Numbered from the stretch's first letter, positions 1 through 10,614 are shown. The stretch is DNA of 64,000 nt from Rosenbergiella metrosideri (GCF_022602565.1 NZ_JALBCV010000002.1:321835-385834); one strand, 5' to 3'. Notes: generated by a model not told the origin, from the letters alone. Program-made: numbers and translations.

Positions 1-66
1 ATCGATGCTGCTAAATTCCAGTTCACGCCACCGAAAGGTGTGACGGTGGACGATCAACGTCAATAA
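1..66 (+). CDS. lolA: LolA C-terminus (partial), periplasmic lipoprotein chaperone
   Basis: The first 21 codons before a TAA stop encode the tail ending FTPPKGVTVDDQRQ, which matches the C-terminus of LolA. LolA carries outer-membrane lipoproteins across the periplasm from LolCDE to LolB. Only this end lies in the window, so domains and start cannot be judged. rarA begins 16 bases after the stop, as in E. coli, where lolA-rarA is conserved order; the spacing suggests co-transcription. Confidence 0.85.
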   Translation: MDAAKFQFTPPKGVTVDDQRQ

Positions 67-82
67 ATAAGTAAGGTTTACC

Positions 83-1432
83 GTGAGTAATTTATCGTTA
101 GATTTTGCGCCTGCTGAATTTCAACCTCTGGCGGCACGAATGCGTCCCACCACGCTTGACGACTATGTGGGACAGCAGCATATCCTTGCTCCCGGTAAAC
201 CCTTAGCAAAAGCTATCAAAGCAGGTCAGCTGCATTCGATGATCCTCTGGGGCCCGCCCGGTACAGGGAAGACCACGCTGGCGGAGATTATGGCGTTTTA
301 CGCGCAGGCGCAGGTTTCGCGGGTTTCAGCGGTGACTTCTGGTATCAAGGAAATCCGTGAGGCGATCGAACTCGCCCGTATTAATCGCCAATCTGGCCAG
401 CGTACCATTCTCTTTGTCGACGAGGTCCACCGCTTTAACAAAAGCCAACAGGATGCGTTTCTCCCGCATATTGAAGATGGCACCATCACCTTTATTGGCG
501 CGACCACGGAGAATCCCTCGTTCGAATTAAATTCGGCATTGTTGTCGCGCGCGCGGGTTTATTTACTGAAATCGCTGACGCTTGCAGAAGTTGAAGCCAT
601 TCTCGACCAAGCGATGGCAGATTCTGAACGTGGCTTGGCGGGACAAAACCTTTATTTGCCTGATACCACCCGAAAGATGATAGCAGAGCTGGTCAATGGT
701 GATGCGCGTCGCGCACTGAATACCTTAGAGATGATGGCAGATATGGCCGAAGAATCATCGCAAGGCCAGCGACTGCTCACGCCGGAACTCCTCACGGAGA
801 TTGCCGGCGAGCGCAGTGCGCGGTTTGATAATAAGGGCGACCGTTTCTATGATCTTATTTCTGCCGTGCATAAGTCCGTGCGCGGATCGTCACCGGACGC
901 AGCGCTCTATTGGTATGCCCGCATCATCACGGCGGGGGGTGACCCGCTTTATGTGGCTCGCCGCCTGTTAGCGATCGCGTCTGAGGATGTCGGTAATGCC
1001 GATCCACGTGGGATGCAAGTGGCCATAGCGGCCTGGGATTGTTATACCCGTGTTGGACCCGCCGAAGGGGAAAGGGCAATCGCTCAAGCGCTGGTTTATC
1101 TGGCCTGTGCGCCGAAAAGTAATGCCGTCTATAACGCCTTTAATCAAGCGATGCACGATGCTCGTCATTCGCCAGACTACGACGTGCCTGACCATCTCCG
1201 TAATGCGCCCACGGCGTTAATGAAAGAGATGGGGCTAAAAAAAGAGTATCGTTACGCTCACGATGAACCCCACGCCTATGCGGCCGGTGAGAACTATTTT
1301 CCGCCAGAAATGGCAGACAAACGGTACTATCAGCCTACCTCCCGGGGATTAGAAGCGAAAATTGCTGAAAAACTCGCCTGGCTTACTGAACAGGATCATA
1401 ATAGTCCGACAAAACGCTACCGCAGCAATTAA
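83..1432 (+). CDS. rarA: Replication-associated recombination protein A (RarA/MgsA AAA+ ATPase)
   Basis: A 449-residue AAA+ ATPase of the clamp-loader-like RarA/WRNIP1 family that acts at stalled replication forks with the replisome and SSB. The Walker A motif GPPGTGKTT is at about residues 57-65 and the Walker B residues FVDEVHRF at about 111-118. The sensor segment [21 protein letters not shown] follows, and a C-terminal tetramerisation half ends the protein. Length and sequence match the 447-residue E. coli protein along the whole chain. The start is GTG at 83, supported by the conserved MSNLSLDF N-terminus; no in-frame ATG fits better. It sits directly downstream of lolA and upstream of serS, the classic order. 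Family function is established knowledge; assignment rests on near-complete similarity. Confidence 0.97.
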   Translation: MSNLSLDFAPAEFQPLAARMRPTTLDDYVGQQHILAPGKPLAKAIKAGQLHSMILWGPPGTGKTTLAEIMAFYAQAQVSRVSAVTSGIKEIREAIELARINRQSGQRTILFVDEVHRFNKSQQDAFLPHIEDGTITFIGATTENPSFELNSALLSRARVYLLKSLTLAEVEAILDQAMADSERGLAGQNLYLPDTTRKMIAELVNGDARRALNTLEMMADMAEESSQGQRLLTPELLTEIAGERSARFDNKGDRFYDLISAVHKSVRGSSPDAALYWYARIITAGGDPLYVARRLLAIASEDVGNADPRGMQVAIAAWDCYTRVGPAEGERAIAQALVYLACAPKSNAVYNAFNQAMHDARHSPDYDVPDHLRNAPTALMKEMGLKKEYRYAHDEPHAYAAGENYFPPEMADKRYYQPTSRGLEAKIAEKLAWLTEQDHNSPTKRYRSN

Positions 1433-2800
<1,368 letters not shown>

Positions 2801-2816
2801 CGCGCCGCTGTATAAG

Positions 2817-2847
2817 AAGCTCCACCCGTCAAGGTGGAGCTTTTTTT
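2817..2847 (+). terminator. serS intrinsic terminator
   Basis: The stem AAGCTCCACC (2817-2826) pairs with GGTGGAGCTT (2833-2842) across a short loop and runs into seven T (2841-2847). This is a canonical rho-independent terminator 16 bases after the serS stop. Confidence 0.93.
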
Positions 2848-2950
2848 ATGCCGAAACAAAAAGTGCCTTCGACACTTTCCCTCAATTGACTTTGCCGTAA
2901 TCCCTGCCATTATTCGCTCACTTTTATTCTTCTGAGTTATTCCAACCATC

Positions 2951-4111
2951 ATGTCGGCGCTATCACGTCCAGTTATTCTGCTATTAAGTGGCTTGCTACT
3001 TTTAACGGTGTGTATTGCTGTGCTCAATACACAGATCCCGCTTTGGCTCTCCCATGAGTCATGGTCAACCTTGCAAATCGGATTAATCAGCTCAGCTTTT
3101 TTCACCGGTAATCTCACCGGGACCCTTTTTGCGGGTAAATTGATCAATCGTTTGGGGTTCAACCGTAGCTACTACCTAGCCACTGCGGTTTTCGCGATAG
3201 CGACATTAGTCCTCGTCTTTAGTCACGCTTTCGAGAGCTGGGCATTTTGGCGTTTTATCGCCGGTAATGGTTGTGCCTTACTCTGGGTGATAGTAGAGAG
3301 CGCATTACTCTGCTCTGGTACGCTATCCAACCGCGGACGTCTGCTTGCCGCGTATATGATTGTCTATTATCTCGGGACGGTACTAGGGCAGCTCTTTATC
3401 AGTGCAATGCCACTCTCGGTTACCGATCTGGTTCCAGCGTTAGTTACCCTGATGATGCTCGCGATTCTTCCGTTGTTATTTGTCGCGGTGACCGCAGGCG
3501 AAGCGGAAGAGGCACTGGAGACACCAAAACAACCGGGTGTAATGAAGATGTTTTTCCGCCGTCAATCTCGTTTGGGGATCAATGGTTGCATTATTTCTGG
3601 TGTGGTGTTGGGATCACTTTATGGGCTAATGCCACTCTATCTTTCCCATAAGGGCATGAGCGACAGTAATGTTGGCTACTGGATGGCGCTATTAATCAGC
3701 GCTGGGATTATCGCGCAGTGGCCATTAGGGAAATTAGCTGACCGTTACGGACGGTTATTGGTCTTGCGTGTACAAGTATTTGTGGTGATTATGGCGGCAA
3801 TTGCTATGTTGATGAATGCCTCCTTGGTCGCTGGATTATTTATTCTTGGCAGTGCAGGATTTACCCTATACCCGGTGGCGATGGCGTGGGCTTGTGAAAA
3901 GGTGAGTAAGAGTGAGCTTATTCCGATGAATCAGGCATTACTGCTGAGTTATACCGCGGGGAGCCTAGCGGGCCCGGCAATCACTTCATTACTGATGGAG
4001 ACGTGGTCAGATAACATCTTGTTTGTGATGATTGCCATCGTCTCATTCGTCTATCTGATGATGCTGCTGCGTAAAACCGATCAACAAGCGACGCCCATCG
4101 CTCACGCATAA
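2951..4111 (+). CDS. ycaD: MFS transporter YcaD
   Basis: A 386-residue major facilitator protein close in length and sequence to E. coli YcaD (382 residues). Twelve hydrophobic segments are visible, with a loop between two halves around residues 190-205. The MFS-typical loop GKLADRYGR sits in the C-terminal half, and an N-terminal counterpart GKLINRLGF is also present. Substrate is not known for the family and cannot be told from sequence. ATG at 2951 begins a hydrophobic first helix. In E. coli dmsABC and ycaC lie between serS and ycaD; here nothing does. It is convergent with ycaO and shares a terminator with it. Confidence 0.9.
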   Translation: MSALSRPVILLLSGLLLLTVCIAVLNTQIPLWLSHESWSTLQIGLISSAFFTGNLTGTLFAGKLINRLGFNRSYYLATAVFAIATLVLVFSHAFESWAFWRFIAGNGCALLWVIVESALLCSGTLSNRGRLLAAYMIVYYLGTVLGQLFISAMPLSVTDLVPALVTLMMLAILPLLFVAVTAGEAEEALETPKQPGVMKMFFRRQSRLGINGCIISGVVLGSLYGLMPLYLSHKGMSDSNVGYWMALLISAGIIAQWPLGKLADRYGRLLVLRVQVFVVIMAAIAMLMNASLVAGLFILGSAGFTLYPVAMAWACEKVSKSELIPMNQALLLSYTAGSLAGPAITSLLMETWSDNILFVMIAIVSFVYLMMLLRKTDQQATPIAHA

Positions 4112-4133
4112 AAAAGGCCTCATTCGAGGCCTT
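4111..4133. terminator. Bidirectional terminator between ycaD and ycaO
   Basis: The stem AAGGCCTC (4114-4121) pairs with GAGGCCTT (4126-4133) around a 4-base loop. On the reverse strand it is followed by six T, giving a good terminator for ycaO; on the forward strand the tail is T-rich but interrupted. Confidence 0.85.
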
Positions 4134-4148
4134 ATTCATTTCAGCGAG

Positions 4149-5909
4149 TTAGCCTTGCGCATGTTGGCGTTTGGCGGCTTGTAACTTTTCGTAAGCCGCT
4201 AACAACGATTGATGTCCAGGGAACGCCGTCAATGCCGCATCGACGGCTTGTAATCCATAAAACGGCGCTTCACCGCTTACGGCGGCTGAGGCGGCCTCAA
4301 CCGTTTCTGCACCATACATTTTGTTGAAGGCATTAAGGTAGTCGACAGCATGGCGATCTTCTTCCAAGGCCAGCAGTAACAGGGTCTGTAGGCAACGATA
4401 GTAATTCGCACGTTCAGCACTGAATACCGAACCATTGAATTCGATCGTCCATTCCGCCCAGGTGAGTGCTTGGTCAATATCACCGCCAGCTAAAGCTAGC
4501 ATCGATTTTAATTCGCCTACCCGTAGCGTAGACCACCCGTTATCTTTACCGGTAGCAATCCCTAACAACTCACGTACGCGAGTAAAGTCATCTAGACCGT
4601 GGTCGTCCAGTGTAGAAATAAGTTCTAAGTACTCTTCCGGTTCCCATTCAGAGCCAGGTAATGACAGGATGATTTGGCGTAAATCGGCGCCCATATTATT
4701 GTTGGCTAACAACAGGTCTTCGGCAGGGTAGATATCTGACATACCTGGCACGATGATACGGCAGGCATAGACACCCAAGTGCTCGTAGTCGGCGATATAC
4801 ACTTCTTGCTGTGCCTGTTGGAAAATCGTCATTAACGTCGAGAATTCTTGCTCGGTCGAGCCCGAGAACGACCAATCAACAAACGGATAATCGGCACCAT
4901 CTTTAAACATATCCCAAGAAATTAAGCCACTTGAATCGATAAAGTGGGTTTCGAGGTTGGTGTGTTCTGCCACTTCTTCATCATCGAAGGTGGGGGGGGT
5001 AAAGACATCGAGATCTTTTAAGCCTCGGCCTTGTAGCAGCTCGGTCACGGTACGTTCTAAGGCGACACCAAAATCGGGATGTGCACCAAAGGAGGCGAAG
5101 CAGGTGCCATTGCTCGGATTGAAGAGTACGACACAGATCACCGGGTATTGACCGCCTAATGACGCATCGTAAGAAAGGATTGGAAAGCCTTCCGCCTCGA
5201 GACGGGCAATCGCTTCGGTTACGCTAGGATAGCGTGCTAGCACGTCAGCCGGAATTTCAGGCAGGCTGATCGATTCGGCGATGATTTTATTCTTCACATA
5301 GCGCTCAAAGACTTCAGACAATCCTTGGACGCGTGCCTCATTGGCGGTGTTACCGGCAGACATGCCATTAGAGACATAAAGATTGCCAATAATGTTCATA
5401 GGAATATAAACGGTCTGTAGATCAGATTGGCGAGTAAAAGGAAGGGCACAAATACCGCGCTCATGATTGCCGGATTGTAGATCAATCAAGTCCGAACCAC
5501 TGAGTTCATTTTCAGGATCGTAAAATTTACGCAAGCGAGTATCAAGGATACCGTCCGGTAACGAATCATCACTGCTTAACGGGAACCATTTTTCATCCGG
5601 ATAGTGGACAAAGGGTCCGTTCGCCACTTCATCACCGAGCCAGAAGTCGGCAAAGAAATAGTTGGTGGATAAACGCTCGAAATATTCGCCTAGCGCGGAC
5701 GCCAATGCTGCTTTCTTGGTTGCGCCTTTACCATTAGTAAAGCATAACGCGCAATCTTTATCACGGACGTGAACCGACCAGACATTAGGAACAGGGTTAA
5801 GCCATGAAGCTTCTTCGATAGTAAAGCCAAGCTGCTGAAGTTTATCTTGAAAACGACTGATAGAATCTTCAAGGGCGGCATCTTTGCCGGGAATAAAGGT
5901 TTGCGTCAT
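4149..5909 (-). CDS. ycaO: YcaO, ATP-dependent cyclodehydratase-family protein linked to S12 methylthiolation
   Basis: A 586-residue protein, the same length as E. coli YcaO and similar end to end (starts MTQTFIPGKDAALEDSISRF). The YcaO domain, about residues 60-400, belongs to the ATP-dependent amide-backbone-activating family. E. coli YcaO was reported to aid RimO-dependent beta-methylthiolation of ribosomal protein S12; its exact chemistry remains uncertain. The C-terminal part, about 400-586, is helical and TPR-like and is typical of the non-biosynthetic YcaO type. There is no azoline precursor peptide or dehydrogenase next to it, so this is not a RiPP cluster. In E. coli its neighbour is focA-pflB; here that locus is missing and ycaO faces ycaD. 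Confidence 0.95.
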   Translation of the reverse strand: MTQTFIPGKDAALEDSISRFQDKLQQLGFTIEEASWLNPVPNVWSVHVRDKDCALCFTNGKGATKKAALASALGEYFERLSTNYFFADFWLGDEVANGPFVHYPDEKWFPLSSDDSLPDGILDTRLRKFYDPENELSGSDLIDLQSGNHERGICALPFTRQSDLQTVYIPMNIIGNLYVSNGMSAGNTANEARVQGLSEVFERYVKNKIIAESISLPEIPADVLARYPSVTEAIARLEAEGFPILSYDASLGGQYPVICVVLFNPSNGTCFASFGAHPDFGVALERTVTELLQGRGLKDLDVFTPPTFDDEEVAEHTNLETHFIDSSGLISWDMFKDGADYPFVDWSFSGSTEQEFSTLMTIFQQAQQEVYIADYEHLGVYACRIIVPGMSDIYPAEDLLLANNNMGADLRQIILSLPGSEWEPEEYLELISTLDDHGLDDFTRVRELLGIATGKDNGWSTLRVGELKSMLALAGGDIDQALTWAEWTIEFNGSVFSAERANYYRCLQTLLLLALEEDRHAVDYLNAFNKMYGAETVEAASAAVSGEAPFYGLQAVDAALTAFPGHQSLLAAYEKLQAAKRQHAQG

Positions 5910-5935
5910 AGTGGCGCTCTCTGGTTAATCTAGAA

Positions 5936-5978
5936 ATGATAGCGGCTATCATACGTTTTTTCGCTGCGAGCGGCTATC
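5936..5978. promoter_or_regulatory. Palindrome plus direct repeat in the ycaO/serC divergent region
   Basis: A perfect 17-base palindrome ATGATAGC-G-GCTATCAT (5936-5952) lies 27 bases upstream of the ycaO start. Its AGCGGCTATC core (5941-5950) recurs in direct orientation at 5969-5978. A T-run (5955-5960) between them could also make it terminator-like, but no forward gene precedes it. An operator for ycaO is the simplest reading; the factor is unknown. Confidence 0.4.
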
Positions 5979-6025
5979 GTTGTGCGGGCTTTTCCAGCAA
6001 TCTTTGTCGTTGGAGAGATTATCTA

Positions 6026-6054
6026 TTGCAGCAATAATCTGGCAGTGATAAAAC
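6026..6054 (+). promoter_or_regulatory. Candidate serC-aroA promoter
   Basis: TTGCAG at 6026-6031 and TAAAAC at 6049-6054 are separated by 17 bases and would start transcription about 45 bases before the serC ATG. Match to sigma-70 consensus is moderate. Confidence 0.4.
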
Positions 6055-6103
6055 CGAAGGCTCAGCACAATTTCTTTGACAGAATAATAAAGGGTGAAGG
6101 TCA

Positions 6104-7189
6104 ATGACGCAGGTGTTTAATTTTAGTTCCGGTCCCGCTATGTTACCGAAAGCAGTGTTAGAACAAGTTCAAACAGAACTGCTCGATTGGCAGGGGCTGG
6201 GAACCTCAGTAATGGAAATCAGCCACCGCAGTAAAGAATTTATTGCTGTTGCCGAGACGGCAGAACAAGATCTTCGTGACTTACTTTCCATTCCTACCAA
6301 CTATAAAGTTTTATTTTGTCAGGGCGGAGCGCGGGCACAATTTGCGGCTATCCCCGCTAATTTGTTAGGTTCAGCCCAACAGGCAGATTATATCGATGGG
6401 GGCTACTGGGCTCACAGTGCGATTAACGAAGCCAAGAAATTCTGTACCCCAAATGTTATCGATATCAAAACCACGGAAAAGGGTAAAGTCGCCTTACTGC
6501 CAATGAATCAATGGCAGTTATCGGATCAATCGGCCTATGTACACTACTGCCCGAATGAAACTATCGACGGTACCGCAATCGACGAAGAACCTGATTTTGG
6601 CGATCGTGTGGTGGTTGCTGACCTCTCATCGACCATTCTTTCTCGTCCTCTCGATATCAGCCGCTATGGCGTTATCTATGCAGGCGCTCAAAAAAATATC
6701 GGCCCAGCAGGCTTAACCCTCGTCATTGTTCGTGAAGATCTGTTAGATAAGACCCTTCAGCAGTTCCCGTCGGTTTTAGACTTTAAAACCTTAGCGGACA
6801 ACGATTCGATGTTTAATACCCCGCCAACTTTTGCTTGGTATTTATCGGGTCTGGTTTTCAAATGGCTTAAAGCACAGGGCGGTATTGAGGCGATGGCCAA
6901 GCAAAACCAAGCTAAGGCTGACTTGCTCTATGGCACCATTGATCGCAGCGATTTCTATCGTAACAATGTTATTGCGCGTAACCGTTCTAAAATGAACGTT
7001 CCTTTCCAACTGGCTGATGCGACGCTTGATAAATTGTTCTTAGACGAGTCCCTAGCCGCGGGCTTGCATGCGCTAAAAGGACACCGTGCTGTCGGCGGAA
7101 TGCGCGCATCGATTTATAATGCAATGCCGCTAGAAGGCGTTCAAGCGTTGACGAGCTTTATGCAAGATTTCGCACAGCGTCACGGTTAA
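6104..7189 (+). CDS. serC: Phosphoserine/phosphohydroxythreonine aminotransferase
   Basis: A 361-residue class V PLP aminotransferase converting 3-phosphohydroxypyruvate plus glutamate to phosphoserine, and acting in the pyridoxal phosphate pathway on the four-carbon analogue. The PLP lysine is in [11 protein letters not shown] at about residue 197. The N-terminal [11 protein letters not shown] and the C-terminal phosphate-binding region [15 protein letters not shown] are conserved. Start ATG at 6104 has GAAGG just upstream. It is followed after 45 bases by aroA, the conserved serC-aroA operon that ties serine and chorismate supply, for example for enterobactin in enteric bacteria. Confidence 0.98.
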   Translation: MTQVFNFSSGPAMLPKAVLEQVQTELLDWQGLGTSVMEISHRSKEFIAVAETAEQDLRDLLSIPTNYKVLFCQGGARAQFAAIPANLLGSAQQADYIDGGYWAHSAINEAKKFCTPNVIDIKTTEKGKVALLPMNQWQLSDQSAYVHYCPNETIDGTAIDEEPDFGDRVVVADLSSTILSRPLDISRYGVIYAGAQKNIGPAGLTLVIVREDLLDKTLQQFPSVLDFKTLADNDSMFNTPPTFAWYLSGLVFKWLKAQGGIEAMAKQNQAKADLLYGTIDRSDFYRNNVIARNRSKMNVPFQLADATLDKLFLDESLAAGLHALKGHRAVGGMRASIYNAMPLEGVQALTSFMQDFAQRHG

Positions 7190-7234
7190 TTTTCACCATC
7201 ACACTTTCTTCGCACTAGCGAGGAAAGTGGTTAT

Positions 7235-8527
7235 ATGAGTATCTTAATGCAATCTTTGACTTTACAACCTATCTCCCACGTTAGCGGGACAGTAAACCTT
7301 CCGGGTTCCAAGAGCGTCTCCAATCGTGCACTGCTGCTAGCTGCGATGGCACAGGGTACAACACGGTTAACTAACTTACTAGACAGTGACGATATCCGTC
7401 ATATGCTCACGGCATTAACCGCACTGGGGGTAAAATATCAGCTCTCAGACGATCGAACCGTCTGTACCCTGACGGGCATCGGCGGTCCACTACAAAGTCG
7501 TGAACCACTGGAACTGTTTTTAGGCAATGCGGGTACTGCTATTCGTCCTCTGGCGGCAGCGCTTTCTCTCGCAGAAAACGACATAGTGTTAACCGGTGAA
7601 CCAAGAATGAAAGAGCGACCTATCGGTCATTTAGTCGATGCCCTGCGGGAAGGCGGCGCGACGATCTCTTATCTCGAAAATGAACACTACCCACCTATCC
7701 GCCTGCAGGGCTGTTTCAAGGGCGGTAACCTTAGTGTTGATGGATCGGTATCCAGCCAGTTTCTGACCTCACTCCTTATGGCGGCCCCGTTAACGCAAGG
7801 TGAAACGGTGATTACTATTAAGGGTGAGTTGGTCTCCAAACCCTATATTGATATTACGCTCGATTTAATGGCTTCATTCGGTGTAACCGTCGAGAACCAA
7901 AATTACCAACGCTTTATCGTACAAGGCCAACAACAGTACCAAGCGCCGGGTGAAATCTTGGTAGAGGGTGATGCCTCTTCGGCGTCCTATTTCTTAGCAG
8001 CTGCCGCAATTCGTGGTGGAACGGTTAAAGTTACCGGCATTGGCCGTAACAGTGTGCAGGGTGATGTGAAGTTCGCCGAGGTGCTCGAGAAAATGGGCGC
8101 AACCGTCGAATGGGGTGATGACTTTATTGCTTGCACCGGCGCGCCCCTTAAGGCGGTGACAATGGATATGAACCATATCCCGGATGCAGCCATGACAATT
8201 GCTACCGCCGCACTCTTTGCGCAAGGTACCACCACTATGACCAATATCTATAACTGGCGGGTGAAAGAGACGGACCGTTTGTTTGCGATGGCGACAGAAT
8301 TGCGTAAAGTCGGAGCAGAAGTCATTGAAGGGGAGGATTACATTACTATCACCCCGCCAAGTCAGTTACACCATGCTGAAATTGAGACCTATAACGACCA
8401 CCGCATGGCAATGTGCTTCTCCTTGGTGGCACTCTCCGATACGCCAGTCACGATTCTCGACCCAGGTTGTACGGCGAAGACATTCCCTGATTATTTTGAC
8501 CGACTCAAGTCGATCAGCCAGTTCTGA
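7235..8527 (+). CDS. aroA: 3-phosphoshikimate 1-carboxyvinyltransferase (EPSP synthase)
   Basis: EPSP synthase joins phosphoenolpyruvate to shikimate-3-phosphate in the shikimate pathway. The 430-residue protein carries the N-terminal [15 protein letters not shown] motif, the class I glyphosate-sensitive loop [10 protein letters not shown], and the C-terminal NDHRMAMCF segment. The start is ATG at 7235, ten bases after AGGA. An internal ATG at 7247 would align with the E. coli N-terminus (MESLTLQP) but has poorer Shine-Dalgarno spacing, so the protein may be four residues shorter. Downstream is a strong terminator, so the operon ends here. Confidence 0.98.
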   Translation: MSILMQSLTLQPISHVSGTVNLPGSKSVSNRALLLAAMAQGTTRLTNLLDSDDIRHMLTALTALGVKYQLSDDRTVCTLTGIGGPLQSREPLELFLGNAGTAIRPLAAALSLAENDIVLTGEPRMKERPIGHLVDALREGGATISYLENEHYPPIRLQGCFKGGNLSVDGSVSSQFLTSLLMAAPLTQGETVITIKGELVSKPYIDITLDLMASFGVTVENQNYQRFIVQGQQQYQAPGEILVEGDASSASYFLAAAAIRGGTVKVTGIGRNSVQGDVKFAEVLEKMGATVEWGDDFIACTGAPLKAVTMDMNHIPDAAMTIATAALFAQGTTTMTNIYNWRVKETDRLFAMATELRKVGAEVIEGEDYITITPPSQLHHAEIETYNDHRMAMCFSLVALSDTPVTILDPGCTAKTFPDYFDRLKSISQF

Positions 8528-8536
8528 TAATTATTC

Positions 8537-8565
8537 AAGCGAGCATTTAAGCTCGCTTTTTTTTT
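8537..8565 (+). terminator. serC-aroA operon terminator
   Basis: The stem AAGCGAGC (8537-8544) pairs with GCTCGCTT (8551-8558) across a 6-base loop and is followed by an unbroken T run to 8565. Confidence 0.93.
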
Positions 8566-8588
8566 GCTTACAGGTGATGAGGTTAATG

Positions 8589-10208
8589 ATGCAACGTAAA
8601 ATGCTCTCTATGTCAATCATGGCGCTACTAGGCCTAGGTACGCTGACGATGGCCGACGCGGCGGTTGTGCCAGCGGGGACGACACTCGCAGACCAGCAAC
8701 AGATTACACGGGGGAATGGTTCGGATCCTGCGACGCTCGATCCGCAACTGGCTGAGAGCAACGAAGCGTTTAATATTATTCTTGATAGCTTTGCGGGCGT
8801 TGTGGCTCTAGACAGCGAAGGGAAGGTGCATCCAGAGCTAGCAGAGAGGTGGGACAATCAAGATAATAAAGTATGGACCTTCCATCTGCGCCCAGGGCTT
8901 ACATGGTCTAATGGTCAACCGATTACCGCTGATGATCTGGTCTATAGCTGGCAGAGACTAGCGGATCCGAAAACGGCTTCACCTTATCAATCTTATATTA
9001 GTGCCGTACATCTGCTGAATGCTGATGCGGTGATAAGTGGTAAGCTTCCTCCTTCTGCATTAGGCGTGAAAGCAATCGACCCGCAGACTTTCCAAGTCAC
9101 ACTTTCTCAGCCTGTTTCGTGGTTTCTACAAGCAGCAGCCTCACCGAGTTTTTTCCCGGTAAATAAAAAGGTCGTTGCTCAATTCGATGATCAATGGACT
9201 CAACCCGCCAACATTGTGGTCAGTGGTGCGTTTAAACCGAATAAGTGGGTGATAAATGAACGCTTCGTCTCCGTCCGAAATCCACATTACTGGAATAACA
9301 AGACGACTGTTATTAATCAAGTCACTTATCTGCCTATCGCGGAGCCTTCTGCGACCTTGAATCGCTATCAAAGTGGTGAAATTGATATAACCGACACTAT
9401 TCCAACCGTTAATTTTGCACAGATCAAAAAAACGATCCCCGAGCAAATCAAACAAACGCCTCTGCTCGGCGTCTATGAATATTGGTTCAATATGAATAAG
9501 CCGCCATTTAACGACCCGCGGGTGCGTATGGCGCTTAATTTATCCGTCGACAAATCGATCATCACGGATAAAATTTTAGGAATGGGGCAAAAACCGGCGT
9601 GGACGCTGATGCCTTTACAGATTGGCGGAGAGACCTATCAACCTACCGACATTGCAAAATGGACGCCTGCTCAGCGTATTGCTCAAGCGAAGAAATTATT
9701 AGCAGAAGCGGGATTTAGCGCCGAGAAGCCGTTAAAAGCAGAGTTGCTTTATAATACCTCCCAAGATCATTTAAAGATTGCGATTGCCTTAAGCTCAATG
9801 TGGAAAAAGAATTTGGGCGCGCAAATCACGATGCGTAATCAAGAGTGGAAAACGCTGATCCAGACTCAACATAGCGGCGATTTTCAACTGATTCGTCAAT
9901 CTTGGCTCGCGGATTATGACGCGCCACCGACATTTTTGAATAATTTTATGACCGGTAATACGCAGAACGATGGCAAATACACGAACGCTGATTATGATAA
10001 GCTCGTTAATGCGGCGGCGGCAGAAATTAATCCCGCTAAAGCCAAGGCAGATTATCAACAAGCGTTAGATATTTTAAGTCACGATGTGCCAGCCGTGCCG
10101 TTGTATTATTATGTTCAAAATATACTGGTAAAACCTTGGGTAGGCGGAGTGTCGGTGAGTCGTTTAGGTTTCTATAAAACGCAAGACATGTATATTCGTA
10201 AGCATTAA
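8589..10208 (+). CDS. Orphan OppA/MppA-family periplasmic peptide-binding protein
   Basis: A 539-residue SBP_bac_5 family protein resembling OppA and MppA along its whole length. Recognisable pieces are WTFHLRPGLTWSNGQPI, YSWQRLADPKTASPYQSY, VNERFVSVRNPHYWNNKT, INQVTYLPIAEPSA, the NKPPFNDPRVR segment and the terminal MYIRKH. A signal peptide with hydrophobic core MALLGLGTLTM is likely cleaved after ADA at about residue 24. Start ATG at 8589 has GAGG six bases upstream; an ATG at 8586 is also possible. Upstream in-frame codons run into aroA and are rejected. No permease or ATPase genes are adjacent, so it must either use a shared Opp/Dpp transporter, as MppA does for murein tripeptide, or act as a sensor. 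Ligand unknown. It occupies the place of E. coli ycaL. Confidence 0.88.
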   Translation: MQRKMLSMSIMALLGLGTLTMADAAVVPAGTTLADQQQITRGNGSDPATLDPQLAESNEAFNIILDSFAGVVALDSEGKVHPELAERWDNQDNKVWTFHLRPGLTWSNGQPITADDLVYSWQRLADPKTASPYQSYISAVHLLNADAVISGKLPPSALGVKAIDPQTFQVTLSQPVSWFLQAAASPSFFPVNKKVVAQFDDQWTQPANIVVSGAFKPNKWVINERFVSVRNPHYWNNKTTVINQVTYLPIAEPSATLNRYQSGEIDITDTIPTVNFAQIKKTIPEQIKQTPLLGVYEYWFNMNKPPFNDPRVRMALNLSVDKSIITDKILGMGQKPAWTLMPLQIGGETYQPTDIAKWTPAQRIAQAKKLLAEAGFSAEKPLKAELLYNTSQDHLKIAIALSSMWKKNLGAQITMRNQEWKTLIQTQHSGDFQLIRQSWLADYDAPPTFLNNFMTGNTQNDGKYTNADYDKLVNAAAAEINPAKAKADYQQALDILSHDVPAVPLYYYVQNILVKPWVGGVSVSRLGFYKTQDMYIRKH

Positions 10209-10210
10209 TA

Positions 10211-10243
10211 AAAAAGGCCATGGGAGAATAACGCCATGGCCTT
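10211..10243. terminator. Bidirectional terminator between the binding protein and the small reverse gene
   Basis: The stem AAGGCCATGG (10214-10223) pairs with CCATGGCCTT (10234-10243). A-rich sequence before it gives a six-T tail on the reverse strand; the forward tail is less T-rich. Confidence 0.8.
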
Positions 10244-10254
10244 ACTATTATTTA

Positions 10255-10446
10255 CTACTTCTTATCTTCGCCAACATAGCGTTCTTTTGCATCTTCTGCA
10301 TCTTGACGAGTACTATGTTGGCTAATCAGAGTGTCAGGGTAGGGGTGATCCGCTCTTAATTCGTAGTGGCCCACTTTGTCTTCACCTTGACCATCAGATA
10401 CCTCAATAACCCATGCTTTACGGGGATACGGGGGATGACCTGCCAT
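10255..10446 (-). CDS. Small hypothetical protein, 63 residues
   Basis: I do not recognise this gene with certainty. It encodes a 63-residue hydrophilic, charged protein (MAGHPPYPRKAWVIEVSDGQ... ending YVGEDKK) with no signal peptide or membrane segment. It has a near-perfect AGGAGG Shine-Dalgarno six bases before the ATG and ends just before a good reverse-strand terminator, so it looks like a real, independently expressed gene. The pattern of a short strand-like WVIEV, a polar turn and a helix-rich tail (STRQDAEDAKERY) suggests a compact alpha/beta fold, which is inference only. It lies divergent to cmk and convergent with the orphan binding protein. Confidence 0.75.
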   Translation of the reverse strand: MAGHPPYPRKAWVIEVSDGQGEDKVGHYELRADHPYPDTLISQHSTRQDAEDAKERYVGEDKK

Positions 10447-10462
10447 GACTCGCCTCCTAGAT

Positions 10463-10516
10463 AGCTTGTCTCTATGATTATCGTTTGTTTTTCACATCCT
10501 TAAGTGTAGACAAGCT
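10463..10516. repeat. Spaced inverted repeat between the small gene and cmk
   Basis: AGCTTGTCT at 10463-10471 is repeated as its exact complement AGACAAGCT at 10508-10516, with 36 bases between. The two arms flank the likely promoter of the small reverse gene, so they may be paired operator sites or form a stem. Confidence 0.5.
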
Positions 10517-10573
10517 TATGCGTTGTGCAAGTCACCCTACTGTCAGAGGGTACTGTTTAGCTGATCAATCAGG

Positions 10574-10579
10574 TATACT
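10574..10579 (+). promoter_or_regulatory. Candidate -10 element for cmk
   Basis: TATACT lies about 35 bases before the cmk ATG and is a 5/6 match to the sigma-70 -10 consensus. No convincing -35 is seen at the normal distance. Confidence 0.35.
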
Positions 10580-10614
10580 GGCGGGATTCATTGCCAAGCA
10601 GTAAGGAGTTAGGA

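Noticed and set aside
4149..5909. YcaO as part of a thiazole/oxazole-modified peptide cluster.
   Set aside because: It is the conserved 586-residue housekeeping type, with no precursor peptide, dehydrogenase or transporter beside it.
8283..8588. N-terminal extension of the peptide-binding protein into aroA.
   Set aside because: The extension overlaps aroA in another frame, crosses the aroA terminator, and precedes the signal peptide; the ribosome site favours 8589.
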